Positions 10,343 to 22,109 are shown, counted from the stretch's first letter. The stretch is DNA of 64,000 nucleotides from Scolanthus callimorphus (GCA_033964015.1 JAWWUD010000054.1:789740-853739); one strand, 5' to 3'. The notes: generated by a model not told the origin, from the sequence alone. Program-made: numbers and translations.

Positions 10343-11256
10343 ACCGAAAGCTTGTGATTTCTCGAAATAACTCCGAAGACCAGACTTTGTTTACGATTTA
10401 TATAAACAGCGGAGATGAATACAGCGACCATGTGTAGAGTTCCATTGTCAACACTTGAAATCCTTAAACAACATTAGCTCACTCGTATGCACGATATAGC
10501 CCTCGAAAGCACGTATAACAAAATTAATCAAGGCCTCAACGAATACATAAAGACGCCAATAAGAACCTTTGATCGCTTTGGTAGCAGCTGTTCAGTTCTT
10601 GTAAGTTTCAGGAGTGTTTACTTACTAACATCGGAAGCCTTTAGCAGTCAAACGTCTAAGTTCAAAACAGGAGTGTTTATGCTAATAACAATAACAATGG
10701 TTTGTAAAAGTACGCGTTGCCCTGTGGGATATCTAAAATGCTCAAGGAAAACGTGCACGCCATGCATGGCGCGAAGGGATGATGTCTTTCGGTTTTACAA
10801 TTTTCTTTCTTTCTTTCTTTGTAACTCTAAATCCCGTTCTAGTCTGCTCACCAAATAAATTATTCTATAATTGTTTTATACCGCAAGAAGAGCGAGTAAA
10901 CTCAGTAACGCTTTGTCAAAAGTTTCTCGCTCTTGACTTTTGAAGCAAAACTGACGGCAATTTTATATCTCATGCAACTCAGACAATGTGGATGATTGTA
11001 ATCAAAAACTGAGGGATGTTTATCATCCCTACAAATTTTGAAATCTTTTTGGAATAGAGGGGTGATCCCTTGAAATTTTCGGAGAGTTTCTCGACTCGGA
11101 TTTTTTAGACTGCTTGCAGCCCCTTCTTCGGCGAACGTCCTTCAATCGAGGGAAATGGTATTTTACCCGCGGCGCGCTTCGATTTGTTTTACAGTGTCGA
11201 GTACTCAGGAGAGGGAGAGACGCGCCACGGACGCGGGTAAAAAAACATTTCCCTCG
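10343..11256. other. Upstream of gene B, no further gene recognised
   Basis: The promoter of the minus-strand gene should lie just after 10342. An open frame on the plus strand at 10487-10858 shows no recognisable domain. At 11030-11120 GACTGCTTGCAGC pairs with GCTGCAAGCAGTC near 11580-11600, an outer inverted repeat around the element at 11257-11555. Confidence 0.35.
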
Positions 11257-11555
11257 CAGGGGCGTAGCCAGGGGGGGTTCCAGGGGTTCCGGAACCCCCC
11301 CTCTCCCGCAGCGGAACCCCCCCTCGCCTCTGTTCTGGACCGACTTATTACTAAAATTCGGCAAATATCTAATAGACAACAAATAAAAGCTCCAATAAAA
11401 TGTAGCAAATTTCTTCAAACGCTAGTTTTTTCCCGAGATCAATATTTTTGGCTTGGTTTCCTGTGGCGAGAACGCAAAAAACGGCCGATTTATGTGGAGT
11501 TTTTTATTTTTGAATTTTGGAACCCCCCCTCTCATAAGTGCTGGCTACGCCCCTG
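11257..11555. mobile_element. Complete CAGGGGCGTAGCCAG miniature element
   Basis: A 299-bp element with perfect 15-bp terminal inverted repeats (CAGGGGCGTAGCCAG / CTGGCTACGCCCCTG). It is flanked by CCTCG at 11252-11256 and 11556-11560. GGAACCCCCCCT runs lie just inside both ends. There is no coding capacity. Partial relatives lie at 8896-9100 and near 7400. Confidence 0.85.
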
Positions 11556-11639
11556 CCTCGATTGCAACGGCTGCAACAAAAGCTGCAAGCAGTCTACGGA
11601 TTTTTGAGAGCTCTCTCGCAATCACGTCTTCTAATGCGC

Positions 11640-13425
11640 GGCATTCATTACGTATACTACAGGGGGGTTGGGGGGGGGGGGGCAGAGGATTTTTTTTGAC
11701 AATGCAAAATTTACAGATCCCGCCATGGCACAACATATTTTTTACGAATCTCCCCTCTTGGTCAGAAGGAAAAACATGCCCCCCCCCCCCCCCAGTTTTT
11801 CAAGTTATATGTCAAGGTAGGGTCGCGTCAATAACATTTTTTCAAAAGATGCAGAACAAGGCTCAATATAAAAAATACAAACTGTAAAAATGCAAATAAA
11901 AATCATAGGTGCCTGTACTCTTTTGTGTGTAGTGACTTTCTACCAAGTGTTCTGGTGCGCTTCTCGATTGGAACCTTACTACATAGACTGTATCATTTAT
12001 TTTGTATTTGATTGTTTGGTTTGTTTTCCGTTGTGCGCGCAGCAATTTTGACATAAAGCTACAAGACTATTAATCAAAAGTCCAAAGGCGTTTTGTCTGG
12101 CAGACACAAGTCACTGTGAAGAGGACCTCGAGGAATTGTGGAAAAACAAGAAGGCCTTTTACTGTTTACAATTTTTTAAGTTTATAAGTCTTTATGCGCG
12201 CGAAGCGCGCGGCTATTTTCAACATATCGGTTGACATTCTCTTACCCAGAGCTCCCCGGCTCGTCTCCTCGCGGGGGAGACCACTGACGCATGCGCGAGA
12301 TTTTATACAGAGCCGCCATTCTCGTACCCAGAGCTCCCCGGCTCGTCTGAGGGGAGGCTCTGGGGACATCCAGTTGAGGGACTTCGCTGATTGGCTGAAA
12401 TGGCGCGCACGCGTACATAAAAGTAGCTTAATCTCGCTTTATAAAAAAAACGTATCTGTCAAAATAACACTGGCATTCGTTTCCTAGTCGTCTTTTCAAC
12501 CTATGCCTTCGACTTGAACGCTCTAAAAGTAATTGTGAGGCATAAAACCATCATTTTCTTTTACGCATGCGTCGGTGGCTGTCACCAGAGCCTCCCCCGC
12601 GAGGTGACGAGCCGGGGAGCTCTGGGTACGAGAATGACAGAGCCGCAATCTCGTACCCAGAGCCCGTCATCTTTTGGCCAGCGGCAAGATTCAGGGCTCT
12701 GGGGGAATCGATTTTTTTAAAACCCAGATTCTGGGTTTCCGGTTTGATTGTTGTGTGAAAGTTCGTTACGTTTTTGACCTACCACGCATGCTCACAAATC
12801 GCATATCAAGATAGTTCCCTTGAAAAAGTGTCGACATTCTCCAACTTCCTTATAAGGAAATATCGAAGAATCACAGTAACTTTTTCACTATTTCTATTGG
12901 CTTAGAAAGCTTAAAACTCAACCAAAACTCAAATATACTCGAGGAAAGATGCTATGTGCATTTTCCACTCTTGTGTTCACGGTCAAAAGCCTGGCAACAA
13001 GGTAGACAAGATACCACAGGAAGCCCGGTCAATATATAGAAAGGCAACACTGCTATCTTGATGTGGATTCCCCCAGGGCCCTGAATCTTGCCGCTGGCCA
13101 AAAGATGACGGGCTCTGGGTACGAGGTTGACAGAGCCGTTGAGTGAAAGATCTTTCTGCGCATGCACCAACGTTCAAAACCAGCCAATCAGCAAAGGTCC
13201 TCAAATGGATGTCACCAGAGCCTCCCCTGCGAGGTGAGAACGAGCCGGGGAGCTCTGGGTTCGAGAATGATCGGTTGAAAGAGGGTAAATACACGTAAGT
13301 GATATTTCTTCAGGAGGTTCAAACTCGGTGTTTAAAATATATATAATACCTCAACAAAAATATGCATCCCCCCTTCATGTTATGAAAAAAACTTGACATC
13401 CCCCCTTTTCCAGTTGCTAAATTTT
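11640..13425. mobile_element. Second copy of the poly-G-ended element, interrupted
   Basis: It begins GCATTCATTACGTATACTACAGGGG like the 4460-5365 element. Later segments (11880-12190 and 13300-13425) match that element's interior, including GTGACTTTCTACCAAG and the GCGCGCGAAGCGCGC hairpin. It is split by the 1035-bp insertion at 12235-13269. Confidence 0.65.
12235..13269. mobile_element. Foldback element with 9-bp target duplication (CATTCTC...GAGAATG)
   Basis: The left end reads CATTCTCTTACCCAGAGC and the right end is its reverse complement ending GAGAATG. The 9-bp sequence ATCGGTTGA occurs directly before (12226-12234) and after (13270-13278). Further inverted pieces of the same terminal sequence sit inside (near 12595-12660 and 13085-13130), suggesting repeated self-insertion. 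Nine-bp duplications with long inverted ends are typical of Mutator-like elements. No transposase is seen. Confidence 0.85.
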
Positions 13426-13576
13426 GAGACACGACGTCGCCAGTGTGACGCAGCACAAGGAAATGATAACCGTACGGTAGCGGCACCCTTTCAACGCGAG
13501 AGGAACAAATGGCCAATGTGCTAGTGCATTCCTTATTTTATATTCGCACTAATGAGACCAATGAGTTTACTATTTA

Positions 13577-13689
13577 ACAATTAGACTACGAGTTCGAGTT
13601 TTCTACGAGTCAATAGATAGTTAACGAGGCGCGTAGCGCCGAGTTCACTATTTGACTCATAGAAAACGAGAACGAGTAGTCTAATTGTT
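13577..13689. mobile_element. Palindromic miniature element (AACAATTAGACTACGAG)
   Basis: The left arm AACAATTAGACTACGAGTTC and right arm ending GTAGTCTAATTGTT are inverted copies. A second copy lies at 36223-36322, and similarity between the two loci continues for about 150 bp to the right (the TACTCACTATCT region). Confidence 0.65.
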
Positions 13690-14130
13690 TTGTAGAATAC
13701 TACCTTTCGATTTGTTGCTAAAATATATTTCATTTCACGGGTTTAGAAAGTTTTGCGCTAGCGTTTTCGCTACTCACTATCTGTTACGTGATAGATAGTG
13801 AGTAGCGGAGCCAATCAGATTGCAGGATTCCTGATATAGTATGCGAGTGGGTTTCTACTAATGTTATTTAGTTTCTTCGTGATCGGTAATTGTATGAAAC
13901 TAACGGAATCGGATGCGCGTAATTTATTCCGTTTACTAGATTGTGAAATGTTGGAAGTTATCTCTGTCAGTATCTCGTAAGAAAATGAAGTTGTTGTTTT
14001 CCTCGGGGGGTCTGGGGTCATGCACCCCCAGAGAGAGAGTTTTGAAATTTAGTGTTCCAAGATGGCGCGGTGGAGATGCATGGAAACTGATTGGAAAAAA
14101 ATCACTTGAAAGGCAAGGTTATATTGATTT

Positions 14131-14378
14131 CTTATTCAGCACATCGATAGCTCAAAAACTGAAAAACATTACTTTTGCGTATGTTTTTTACAAGCTCAAC
14201 ACATATCTCCCTCAGCATGTACACAAGACAGCTATTGGCGTTCCAATGACCATATTTGGGCAGTGCATCGATGTGCTGAATAAGCATACATTATCCTGCT
14301 CCATTTTGCTGAATATCGTCTGATTTTGCCAACTCGGGACTGCGTCCCTCGTCAGCTAAGTATCAGACGATATTCTGC
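14131..14378. mobile_element. Two adjacent foldbacks
   Basis: The first has TTATTCAGCACATCGAT at 14131 matched by ATCGATGTGCTGAATAA near 14284. The second has CTGAATATCGTCTGAT near 14310 matched by ATCAGACGATATTCTG near 14376. No coding capacity. Confidence 0.55.
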
Positions 14379-14526
14379 GCAATCTCGCAGTATAATGGTT
14401 AAATATATATACACTTTATTTTTCACCTTTTTTTTCCTTAATATTTTACAATTTGAGAAACCAGTATTTCTAGATTTTTAGCTGAATGTAATTACCGTGT
14501 ATAAATAAAGTATTAGTATATATAAT

Positions 14527-14664
14527 AGGACTCCATGCTGTCCAATTAAGAAAAAATTGGATGATTCAGAGGAACTCCAAAATTGGACGAGGCCGCAGGC
14601 CGAGTCCAATTTGGAGTTCCGAGGAATCATCCATTTTTTCTTAATTGGACAAGCATGGAGTCCT
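14527..14664. mobile_element. Palindromic miniature element (AGGACTCCATG ends)
   Basis: AGGACTCCATGCTGTCCAAT and its reverse complement bound a 138-bp near-palindrome whose centre carries GAGGCCGCAGGCC. It is able to form a long hairpin. Confidence 0.65.
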
Positions 14665-15068
14665 GTTATTTATTAATTATATAACATCCATGTTCAAACC
14701 CAAACTGTCCAATTTTAGCTCGAACTGTCCAATTAGAGCGCGCGCGATCCAATTAAAAAATAATTGGACGATTCAAGAAAAATCTATCTCCGGCACAATG
14801 GGATTTCGAGCTGGCTATATAATTATTATTATTATTATTATAAAGATACTTTTACTATTAAAGGGGGTAGGGAACGTTCCGGATTGGTTCGTCGCTAATC
14901 GCCCTGCTTCTGTCAAATGATTCTATAATACATCGCCTGCAAGTCATTTTCATACTTTGGTTAACACGATGATTTTGCGTTCCAAGTTTCTCCCATGACG
15001 CAACGCGGGCTACAACAAACAGTTTTTTTTTCTGAAATAGGTATCTAAGTAAATGTTTATATGAGAAG

Positions 15069-18000
15069 TCATCGCAATTTCTTACAGTTTCTGAGGCCGA
15101 AAATTCTATTAGCCAATAATCGACGCTTTCTTTGTTCTTCTTCTTTCAAAGCTATCAGTTGTCCTTCTTCCTTTTCCAAATTTAAAATAAACAAGCGTGC
15201 CTTTTCAAGAACCATAACTTTAGATGCCCGACTTGTATCTTTTAGTTCTGGAATACACACTTTTAGTAAACCATATAGTTTAGTGAGCCCCATTCGTCTT
15301 TGCCGTTCCAAGATATTGTGAGTTAGCTTTTTCTCTTGGTTCTTGTTTCTGTTATCAAGAATCTTTTTCATAGAAAGGGCCGTCTTCTTCACTGCAGATA
15401 CTTTTTTATTAGGGTTTGATTTAGGTGAGATATTTTTCTGTGTCTGCGATGCTTTATTTCTGCATTGGTGCTGAAGTTTTGTTTTCACAGCAGACTTATG
15501 TCGACGTGCTGACATATTTTTTCCTGGTTTTCCAGACAATTTCTGCTGTACTACCGGCTCAGCCACTGCAACTTCAGAGATTTCAAGATTGTTAGGTGTA
15601 TCCTGATTCTCCAGGAGAGGTAATGAGACAATGTCGATGTCGTCGTCTGTGGAAATTAGATGACGATAAAGGATATTTCAGAAGTCTATCGAAAACTAAT
15701 GCCAATGCAAAACCACTTGCCAATCATGAATGGAAACCATTCAACGACAAACCAGGAGGCGAAGGTTTCAATCAGGAGGCGAAGTAAAAAGTCAGACATG
15801 CGGTTAGTCATGACATTTAGGAGGCTGATTCTGCTTGGCTTAAATTTGTTATAATAGTGCTCCGAAAACTCAGGGCAGCTCTCAGGGCAGCTCTGCCCTG
15901 CATGCGATTTTGCTACCGGATTTGTTGACAACTAAAAGCCATCAGAACATATTTTGCACACCTTTAATTGGATCCCTGTCTCGGGATCAGCAATTTAGCA
16001 TCAAGCCCCAAGATTTCGTACATGCCCTCCCTATATCAAGCGAAGTCCCCCCCAGATATGTCTATGATTTATTCCTTACCTGTATCTGAATGTCTTGAAA
16101 GCATATGAGTTTCTAGCCCATAGTAGTCACTGTATAATTTCCCACAAATTGTGCAACTGTAAGCCTCGTGTTGGTCCTCAAATGTGTAAAGTATACAAGG
16201 GTCAATGGTAGAGTACCCACCATGTGCAGTACCCAAATTTTTGACTGTTAGTTTATTCACTGTCTGTTCCATGCTAAGCAGGTTTTCACAATTTGACTCC
16301 TGCAATAAATTATCTGAAAAAACTTCTCTTTTCTCAGGGCTTAGCTTCTTTTCCACCTCTTGCACAATGTCACATAAACTCATTTGTAATTCCATATTTT
16401 GATCCTCTTTCTTTTCCTCAGCAGTTTCATTGAGTTCTTTGTAAAATCCTTGGCGTTGAAAGTAGCTTTTCTGAAGTTCCTGTAATAAGCCTCCATTATC
16501 ATATTCCCAATTATCTTGATCTGAAACTTCCTGTTTTACCATCAAACCTCTAAATATTTTTTCTGGAATTTCTGAATGGTGACATGTTTCTTCAACATCA
16601 CTTGTAGCAAGCAATTTCTAGAATTGAACAAAGATATGGATGGACATTGGTTTTCAATGACGTTTTTATTCTTTTTTTTAGGGGCCTATATTTGGGGGAG
16701 GGCCTATATATACAGGTTTTGGAGTTGATAGCCGTTTGTTTCTTTTTGACATTGAGTGCAGCAAAAACAAATAGCATTCTTACAGAGACTAGCAAACTTT
16801 TGGAACAACCAAGTTGGTCTTGTATTTTGTTTAATTTTGAAGCATGTATTGTTTCAAAACAAGGGGGCCCAACATTTGTGGGGTTTATACATGGAGGGAT
16901 GGGGCTCACTTTGGAATTTTGTGGTAACTGTAGTTTGTAGAGATATTTCATTCGCAGTGAAAATTCATTTTGCAGGTCCAAAATACACCCCTTCGCCACA
17001 AATTGACAGTTGGTACCCGTTATTTCTGCTAAAAATCTTGTTGTTAGTAAATGAATAATTGTGATCCAATTGCATCTGATTTCTTAGCCTATGAGGGATG
17101 CAGTCCCAGGCAAGTTGGCTTGCAAAATTGAGCAGGACTATTGATTTTATTATGCTTAAATAAATTACCCTAAAGTAGCTTTTGCTAATAGAGCTGTTTT
17201 CATATGACTGTCCAGAAACCAATCGCAAAGCAATTACATAAATTCTGAATAAAACGTATAAGAGTAATTTTAAAAAGTATTTGCAAATTACTCAACAGTC
17301 ATCTGAAATCTATCTAGGATGGGGACTAGATCTTAAAAAAGCACTGTAAATGACCAGGGATCCACAAGGATCAAATGACTGGCAAGGCAGGTGCTTTTCT
17401 TAAAAGATTCTAATGATGGTGAGCCTTGGGGGGGGGGGGGGAAGGGGGTTGCAGCACTATGTTGGTCTGGTTATGACTCATACTGAGTTCAAATAACTAC
17501 TAATCTATCACTCTCCCTAGATTTGCCCCTGCAAGTTCCACATTCTAACAGTTCTTGGAAAAAAATGAGTAGCTATGAGATAGTACACTAGAATATGTCT
17601 GCCTGTTGGTAAGGATTTCTTCTAGATGGTCTTCGGTTTGGTAGGATACTCATTATTATATGTGAAATTATATGAGCTATCACATTTTGCTCAGATGAAA
17701 GATTGCCATGGCATATTAGCTTTCTTGCAGGTGGTTGCTGGTGCTTTTATCACAGAAAACTGTAGTTTGCTAAGCATGGCTACCATCTTGGTGTTCTACC
17801 AAAAACCAAGAAGGCAATCAATTACATCCTCAGTGAACATCTATGATTTTCTGTGTCAAAAAACACCAGCAACCACCTGCATATGGCCAGGGGGTTCTCC
17901 ATACATTCCACAAGCAAAATAAACAGATTCATTAGGTGGTTATTTTGTAAAATATCACTAGACTTCCAATTTTGATCCCTGCTGTTCTGACCTTGATGAA

Positions 18001-18906
18001 CTCCTGGGGTTAATGTATGTCATGATTCAGATTCAGAAGTGCCCCCCCCCCCCCCCCCCCCCCCCCCACCCCCTGGCACACCAAAATTATAATTTGTAAT
18101 AATGCATTTACTGCAAGACAGAATTTCTTTCCTTTTAATGGCCAATAATAGTATGATCTACTGATAAGATATATATCCAGACATAGACAGGTTTTATTGG
18201 CACTTTGTAAATGGTTAAATTTACATCCGTGTAATTCCAATAATGAAACAAAACAATATAAGCGAAAACAAACATTTAGGATTCCTAAATGTTTGTTTTT
18301 GCTTTATTGTTTTGTTTCATTATTGGAATTACAACGGATGTAAATTTAACCATTTACAAAAGTGCCAATAAAACCTGTCTATGTCTATGTCTAATAAAGA
18401 TGTCTTCATGGTCACCACAAACGTTAAAATTCCCTACTTTCAACGAACCATATGCCATATATGGTACACTTCTTTTAGGCCACGTGCATTGAAAATGTGC
18501 GATTCGGTTTCCTCCGGCCATGTGCTTGCACGTACGCTGTGTTTCGTTATGAAAGGCCGTCAAAATCAGGCACAGAATCATAATATTTATCCAAAAGTAC
18601 AATCACAGTAATCTAGAATTGCTCACCTACTCAATCTATATCAATATCAACGATATCGATTGTTTCTAGAGTGAGATTTATATAAGTTTCGAACCACCTC
18701 ATGGTTCGCCTGTGTGAGCGCACGTGATTCGCAAATGGCAAACTCGGCTGGAATTCGAAGGTAGCTCAGATTTTTAACAGCTGATACGGATGTGCGTAAT
18801 ATTCTGATGGAAAACTCATAGCGATATCTTGTGTTAGCTACTGGTGATCGCCAATACTCACGTTTCTGTAGCTGAACACGGGATACGCCTCCATCGTCTC
18901 CGCCAT
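15069..18906 (-). CDS. Myc-type bHLH-leucine-zipper protein with an N-terminal C2H2 zinc finger
   Basis: Three exons on the minus strand: 18906-18862, 16617-16080 and 15646-15069, joined in phase at GTGAGT/TAG and GTAAGG/CAG sites, giving 386 residues. Exon 3 encodes the acidic motif DDDIDIVS (residues about 195-202), the counterpart of the conserved Myc acidic EIDVVS signature. It then gives a basic region THNILERQRR with the E-box-contacting residues H304, E308 and R312, a helix-loop-helix with IPEL, and a zipper of about 34 residues to the C-terminus. This is the Myc arrangement. Exon 2 ends with a canonical C2H2 finger (C170-x2-C173-x12-H186-x4-H191) just before the acidic motif. No clear Myc box 1 or 2 is recognised. 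The start codon lies in CCAAGATGGCGG, a YY1-like initiator context. The first exon (15 residues) is the least certain part. Confidence 0.78.
17726..17881. repeat. Inverted repeat inside Myc intron 1
   Basis: GCAGGTGGTTGCTGGTG at about 17727 pairs with CACCAGCAACCACCTGC at about 17864, the arms being roughly 33 bp long. It is a non-coding foldback in the 2.2-kb first intron. Confidence 0.6.
18042..18067. repeat. 26-bp poly-C tract
   Basis: An uninterrupted run of C in Myc intron 1. On the Myc coding strand it is a G run, able to form G-quadruplexes in the pre-mRNA. The length is likely to be unstable or mis-assembled. Confidence 0.9.
18180..18386. repeat. 207-bp near-perfect palindrome in Myc intron 1
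   Basis: The arms of about 103 bp meet at 18282 with essentially no spacer (AGGA-T-TCCT at the centre). The outer ends are AGACATAGACAGG and CCTGTCTATGTCT. Only a few bases differ between the arms. There is no coding capacity. Confidence 0.9.
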
Positions 18907-18963
18907 CTTGGACTCACCGCTGACCAGTATTGTGAAATACGGTTGGCGCGCTTGTCTGGGGAG

Positions 18964-19238
18964 CACGTGCGTTTTACTCGATTTCATGCAGCTCAGTCAC
19001 AGGCGATCCAAGCTCTAGTCATGTGGGGTACTGTGAAAGAAACACGCAACGTTGTCGCTGTAAAAATTATACGTAAATGTAAATATTGAAATAAAATCAC
19101 GTGACATCTCCTTGAATGTTGTAGTTGTCAAATAAAGTGCTCCTGGAGCGATTTTATTGCATTTTGGGTGTTTTTGTGCCTTTTTCTTAATACCCCTACA
19201 GTATGTTATAATAGATCTATTCAAGGAGATGTCACGTG
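18964..19238. promoter_or_regulatory. CACGTG E-box cluster at the Myc 5' end
   Basis: CACGTG occurs at 18964, 19098 and 19233 upstream of the Myc start codon (18906), and at 18721 and 18481 in the start of intron 1. Two of the upstream copies sit in the arms of the inverted repeat at 18997-19339. CACGTG is the binding site of Myc/Max-type factors, so autoregulation is possible. That is inference. Confidence 0.5.
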
Positions 19239-19339
19239 ATTTTATTTCAATATTTACATTTACGTATAATTTTTACAGCGACAACGTTGCGTGTTTCTTT
19301 CACAGTACCCCACATGACTAGAGCTTGGATCGCCTGTGG
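18997..19339. mobile_element. Foldback element in the Myc promoter region
   Basis: Arms of about 120 bp (18997-19117 and 19219-19339) are inverted copies separated by a spacer of about 100 bp. Each arm carries TCACGTGACATCTCC or its complement. It lies within 100 bp of the proposed Myc start codon. Confidence 0.8.
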
Positions 19340-19851
19340 CTCAATGTGTTGAAAAGCGAATATGGCCGAATAAAGAGTTGAATCACAATTCATAGTTCCG
19401 ACCTGTCATTCAAAGCCATAGTTACTGTTGTTATGTCCCACAAACAAACCAGGGTTTTCCTTAAAAAAAGTCCAAAAATATTCCGATCCCGCTTAGGATT
19501 ACCAGATATCCTTATCTTTAGATGATCTTAGTTTATACTGTCATAAAAGGCAAGAAAGTGCTGCACATCGGACTGATTTCGGAAGTCCTGAAATACTGTT
19601 TGTGGGACAAGATCAGTTCCCGAGGGAGAATCTTTCCAGCTCTGATTGGTGTCTCCAGATAGCGTGAAATGGCTCCATTGTTTCATCGGAACTATGAATT
19701 GAACCGTGACCACTCAGTGAGATGCCAAACTCTGACCTTTATTAAAAATGCAGATCGCGGGGGATATTTGTTATGCACAAAATGTAAAAGCAGAGAAATT
19801 TGGACCAAATGAGGCGAGCTTAGACGCCGGCTGAAATGCAGGAGTCTCAGA

Positions 19852-21533
19852 ACACACTTCACCGTTTTCAAACGAAAACGGATACTTTTTGCTCCGTTTT
19901 CAAAAATATTTGCATCCACACTTATCTCTTTCGTATTGTTTTCGCCGTTTTCGGTGATCGTTTTCGGCGTTGTAGTGTGGACGCACCGTTTTCAAAACGG
20001 CGGGTCTCATTTGCAGGTCGCAGGTCGCAGGTCGCAGGTCGCAGGTCGCAGGTCGCAGGTCGCAGGTCACAGGTCACAGGTCGCAGGTCGCAGGTCGCAG
20101 TCCGAGATATAAAAGAGATAACAAGTTTCCGAGATAAGAAGTTTCCGAGATCACGCAGACTCCTGTAGTGGTTCTACCATTTTCTTCGAGCCGTATTCAT
20201 GAAGCCGTATTCACGGACTGATAGAAACTTTTATTAAACTGCATTTCACTTTCTTTTTAGCGAATTAACATTTGTCTCTGGGAACGGGAAAATTTACGCA
20301 CGAATATCAATATGTTGCTGATGTATGTATTTTATGTGTTATATAAATTCAATTGCGACATGTTTGATCTCTAAGATGCGGACTGTAGTTTTGGCAATGC
20401 AGTTTAGAACCAGGAGTGGTTTATCTTTATCTTAAAGATGCTTAGAAACTGAGCGACGAATTAATAATCGTATCTATTATTGTGAGTGTTTTACGAAGGT
20501 ACAAAACTTTTACTTCTATTTTTGGCAAACATATGCTATGTAATGCTAATTATCGTGGGATCGCTCCATTTCTATTGGCCGTTTCACAGACTGTCAATCA
20601 CGTGCTGCACAAACGAAACTCTCTGTTCTGTTTTCTTCGATCTTGAACATGATCGAGTTGAAAACTGGAAATCACAATCTTATAGAAGACTTGATACTTA
20701 TTGGGGGAATTAAGTTATACACAGAGATGCAAACGCTCTCCCGCATTTTGCGGGAGATTCACGCATTTTATCTTCATTTCCCGCATTATATTTTAATCGC
20801 TTCTAATACCTTTGCTGTATTTCGCAATTGAATTTATATAAACACATAAAATACATACATCAGCAACATATTAATATTCGCGCGTAAATTTTCGCGTTCC
20901 CAAAGACAAATGTTAATTCGCTCAAAAGAAAGTGAAATGCAGTTTAATAAAAGTTTCTATCAGTCCGTGAATACGGCTTTATCAATACGGCTCGAAGAAA
21001 ATGGTAGAACCACTACAGGAGTCTGCGTGATCTCGGAAACTTGTAAAAATATTTTATATCTCGGACTGCGACCTGTGACCTGTGACCTGCGACCTGCGAC
21101 CTGTGACCTGCGACCTGCAAATGAGACCCGCCGTTTTCAAAAGACACGGATACTTTAGTTGCTCCGTTTTCAAAAAGATTTGCGTCCACATCGTTTTCGC
21201 CCGTCCACACTACAACGCGTATCCGTACGAAAATGCTCTTATGCATTCAGTGGGCATGCTCAAACAAGCTCAACGGCACTGCGCATTTCGATCTGTTGCC
21301 GCCCGCGAAATTGGTCGGGTTTGCTGTGGTGACGTCATCTTCAGATAGCATCGTTTTTCACCCGTCCACACCAGAAAACAGCTCCGTTTTCAAATCGCTC
21401 CACTCTGGAGAGCGTTTTTTGGATTGATCCGTTTTCGATGATCGTTTTTGGCGTTGTAGTGAGGACGATAGCCGTATCGTCCGGAGCAAAAAGTATCCGT
21501 TTTCATTTGAAAAAACGGAGTAGTGTAGACGGG
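19852..21533. mobile_element. hAT-like palindromic element with 8-bp target duplication
   Basis: It is flanked by GTCTCAGA at 19844-19851 and 21534-21541. Ends and interior are rich in CCGTTTTCAAA/GAAAACGG motifs. The centre is a large palindrome (about 19989-20360 against 20822-21142). Each palindrome arm includes a 7-bp microsatellite, GCAGGTC, about 12 copies at 20013-20101 and about 7 inverted copies at 21067-21119. No transposase is seen. Confidence 0.75.
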
Positions 21534-21541
21534 GTCTCAGA

Positions 21542-22109
21542 TCCCGTCCACCGTTTTAAAACGAAAACGGATGACGTTTTGCTCGTTTTCAAAGAGATTT
21601 GCGTCCACACGGATACTTTTTGCTCGTTTTCAAAAGGATTTGCGTCCACATGACTTATCGTTTTCGCCCGTCCACGCTACAACGCGTATCCGTACGAAAA
21701 TGCTCTTATGCGTTCAGTGGGCATGCATATTCAAAACCTGAAGAAGATCGGTAATGGCCGATTGAAATATCGTTATTAAATAATAATCGTTTAAGCTGTT
21801 CGTCGACCTTTCATTATATATATTTTTCAAACAAGCTCAACGCATGCGCATTTCGATGTTGGCGGCGACATTGGGTTAGGTTTGCTGTGGTGACGTCATC
21901 GTTTTCACATAGCATCGTTTTCACCCGTCCACACTAGAAAACAGCGTTTTCAAACAGCTCCGTTTTCAAATCGCTCTCTTCTGGAGAACGTTTTCGGATT
22001 GATCCGTTTTCGGTGATCGTTTTCCGCGGCGTTGTGGTGTGGACGATAGCCGTATCCGGAGCAAAAAGTATCCGTTTTCAGTTGAAAAACGGAGTAGGTG
22101 GACGGGGTC
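21542..22109. mobile_element. Related GTTTTC-rich element abutting the previous one
   Basis: It begins CCCGTCCACCGTTTT and ends AAACGGAGTAGGTGGACGGGG, with the same ACGGATACTTTTTGCTCG motifs as the upstream element. It shares the GTCTCAGA junction on its left, but no matching duplication is visible on its right. Confidence 0.55.

Noticed and set aside
10487..10858. 123-codon plus-strand open frame
   Set aside because: No recognisable domain, no signal peptide, low-complexity end (TTTC repeats). Kept as non-coding.
13943..14323. 126-codon plus-strand open frame
   Set aside because: It runs through two foldback elements and shows no domain.
16598..16999. 133-codon minus-strand open frame next to Myc exon 2
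   Set aside because: It overlaps the exon 2 acceptor in another frame and lies in intron 1; the composition is not protein-like.
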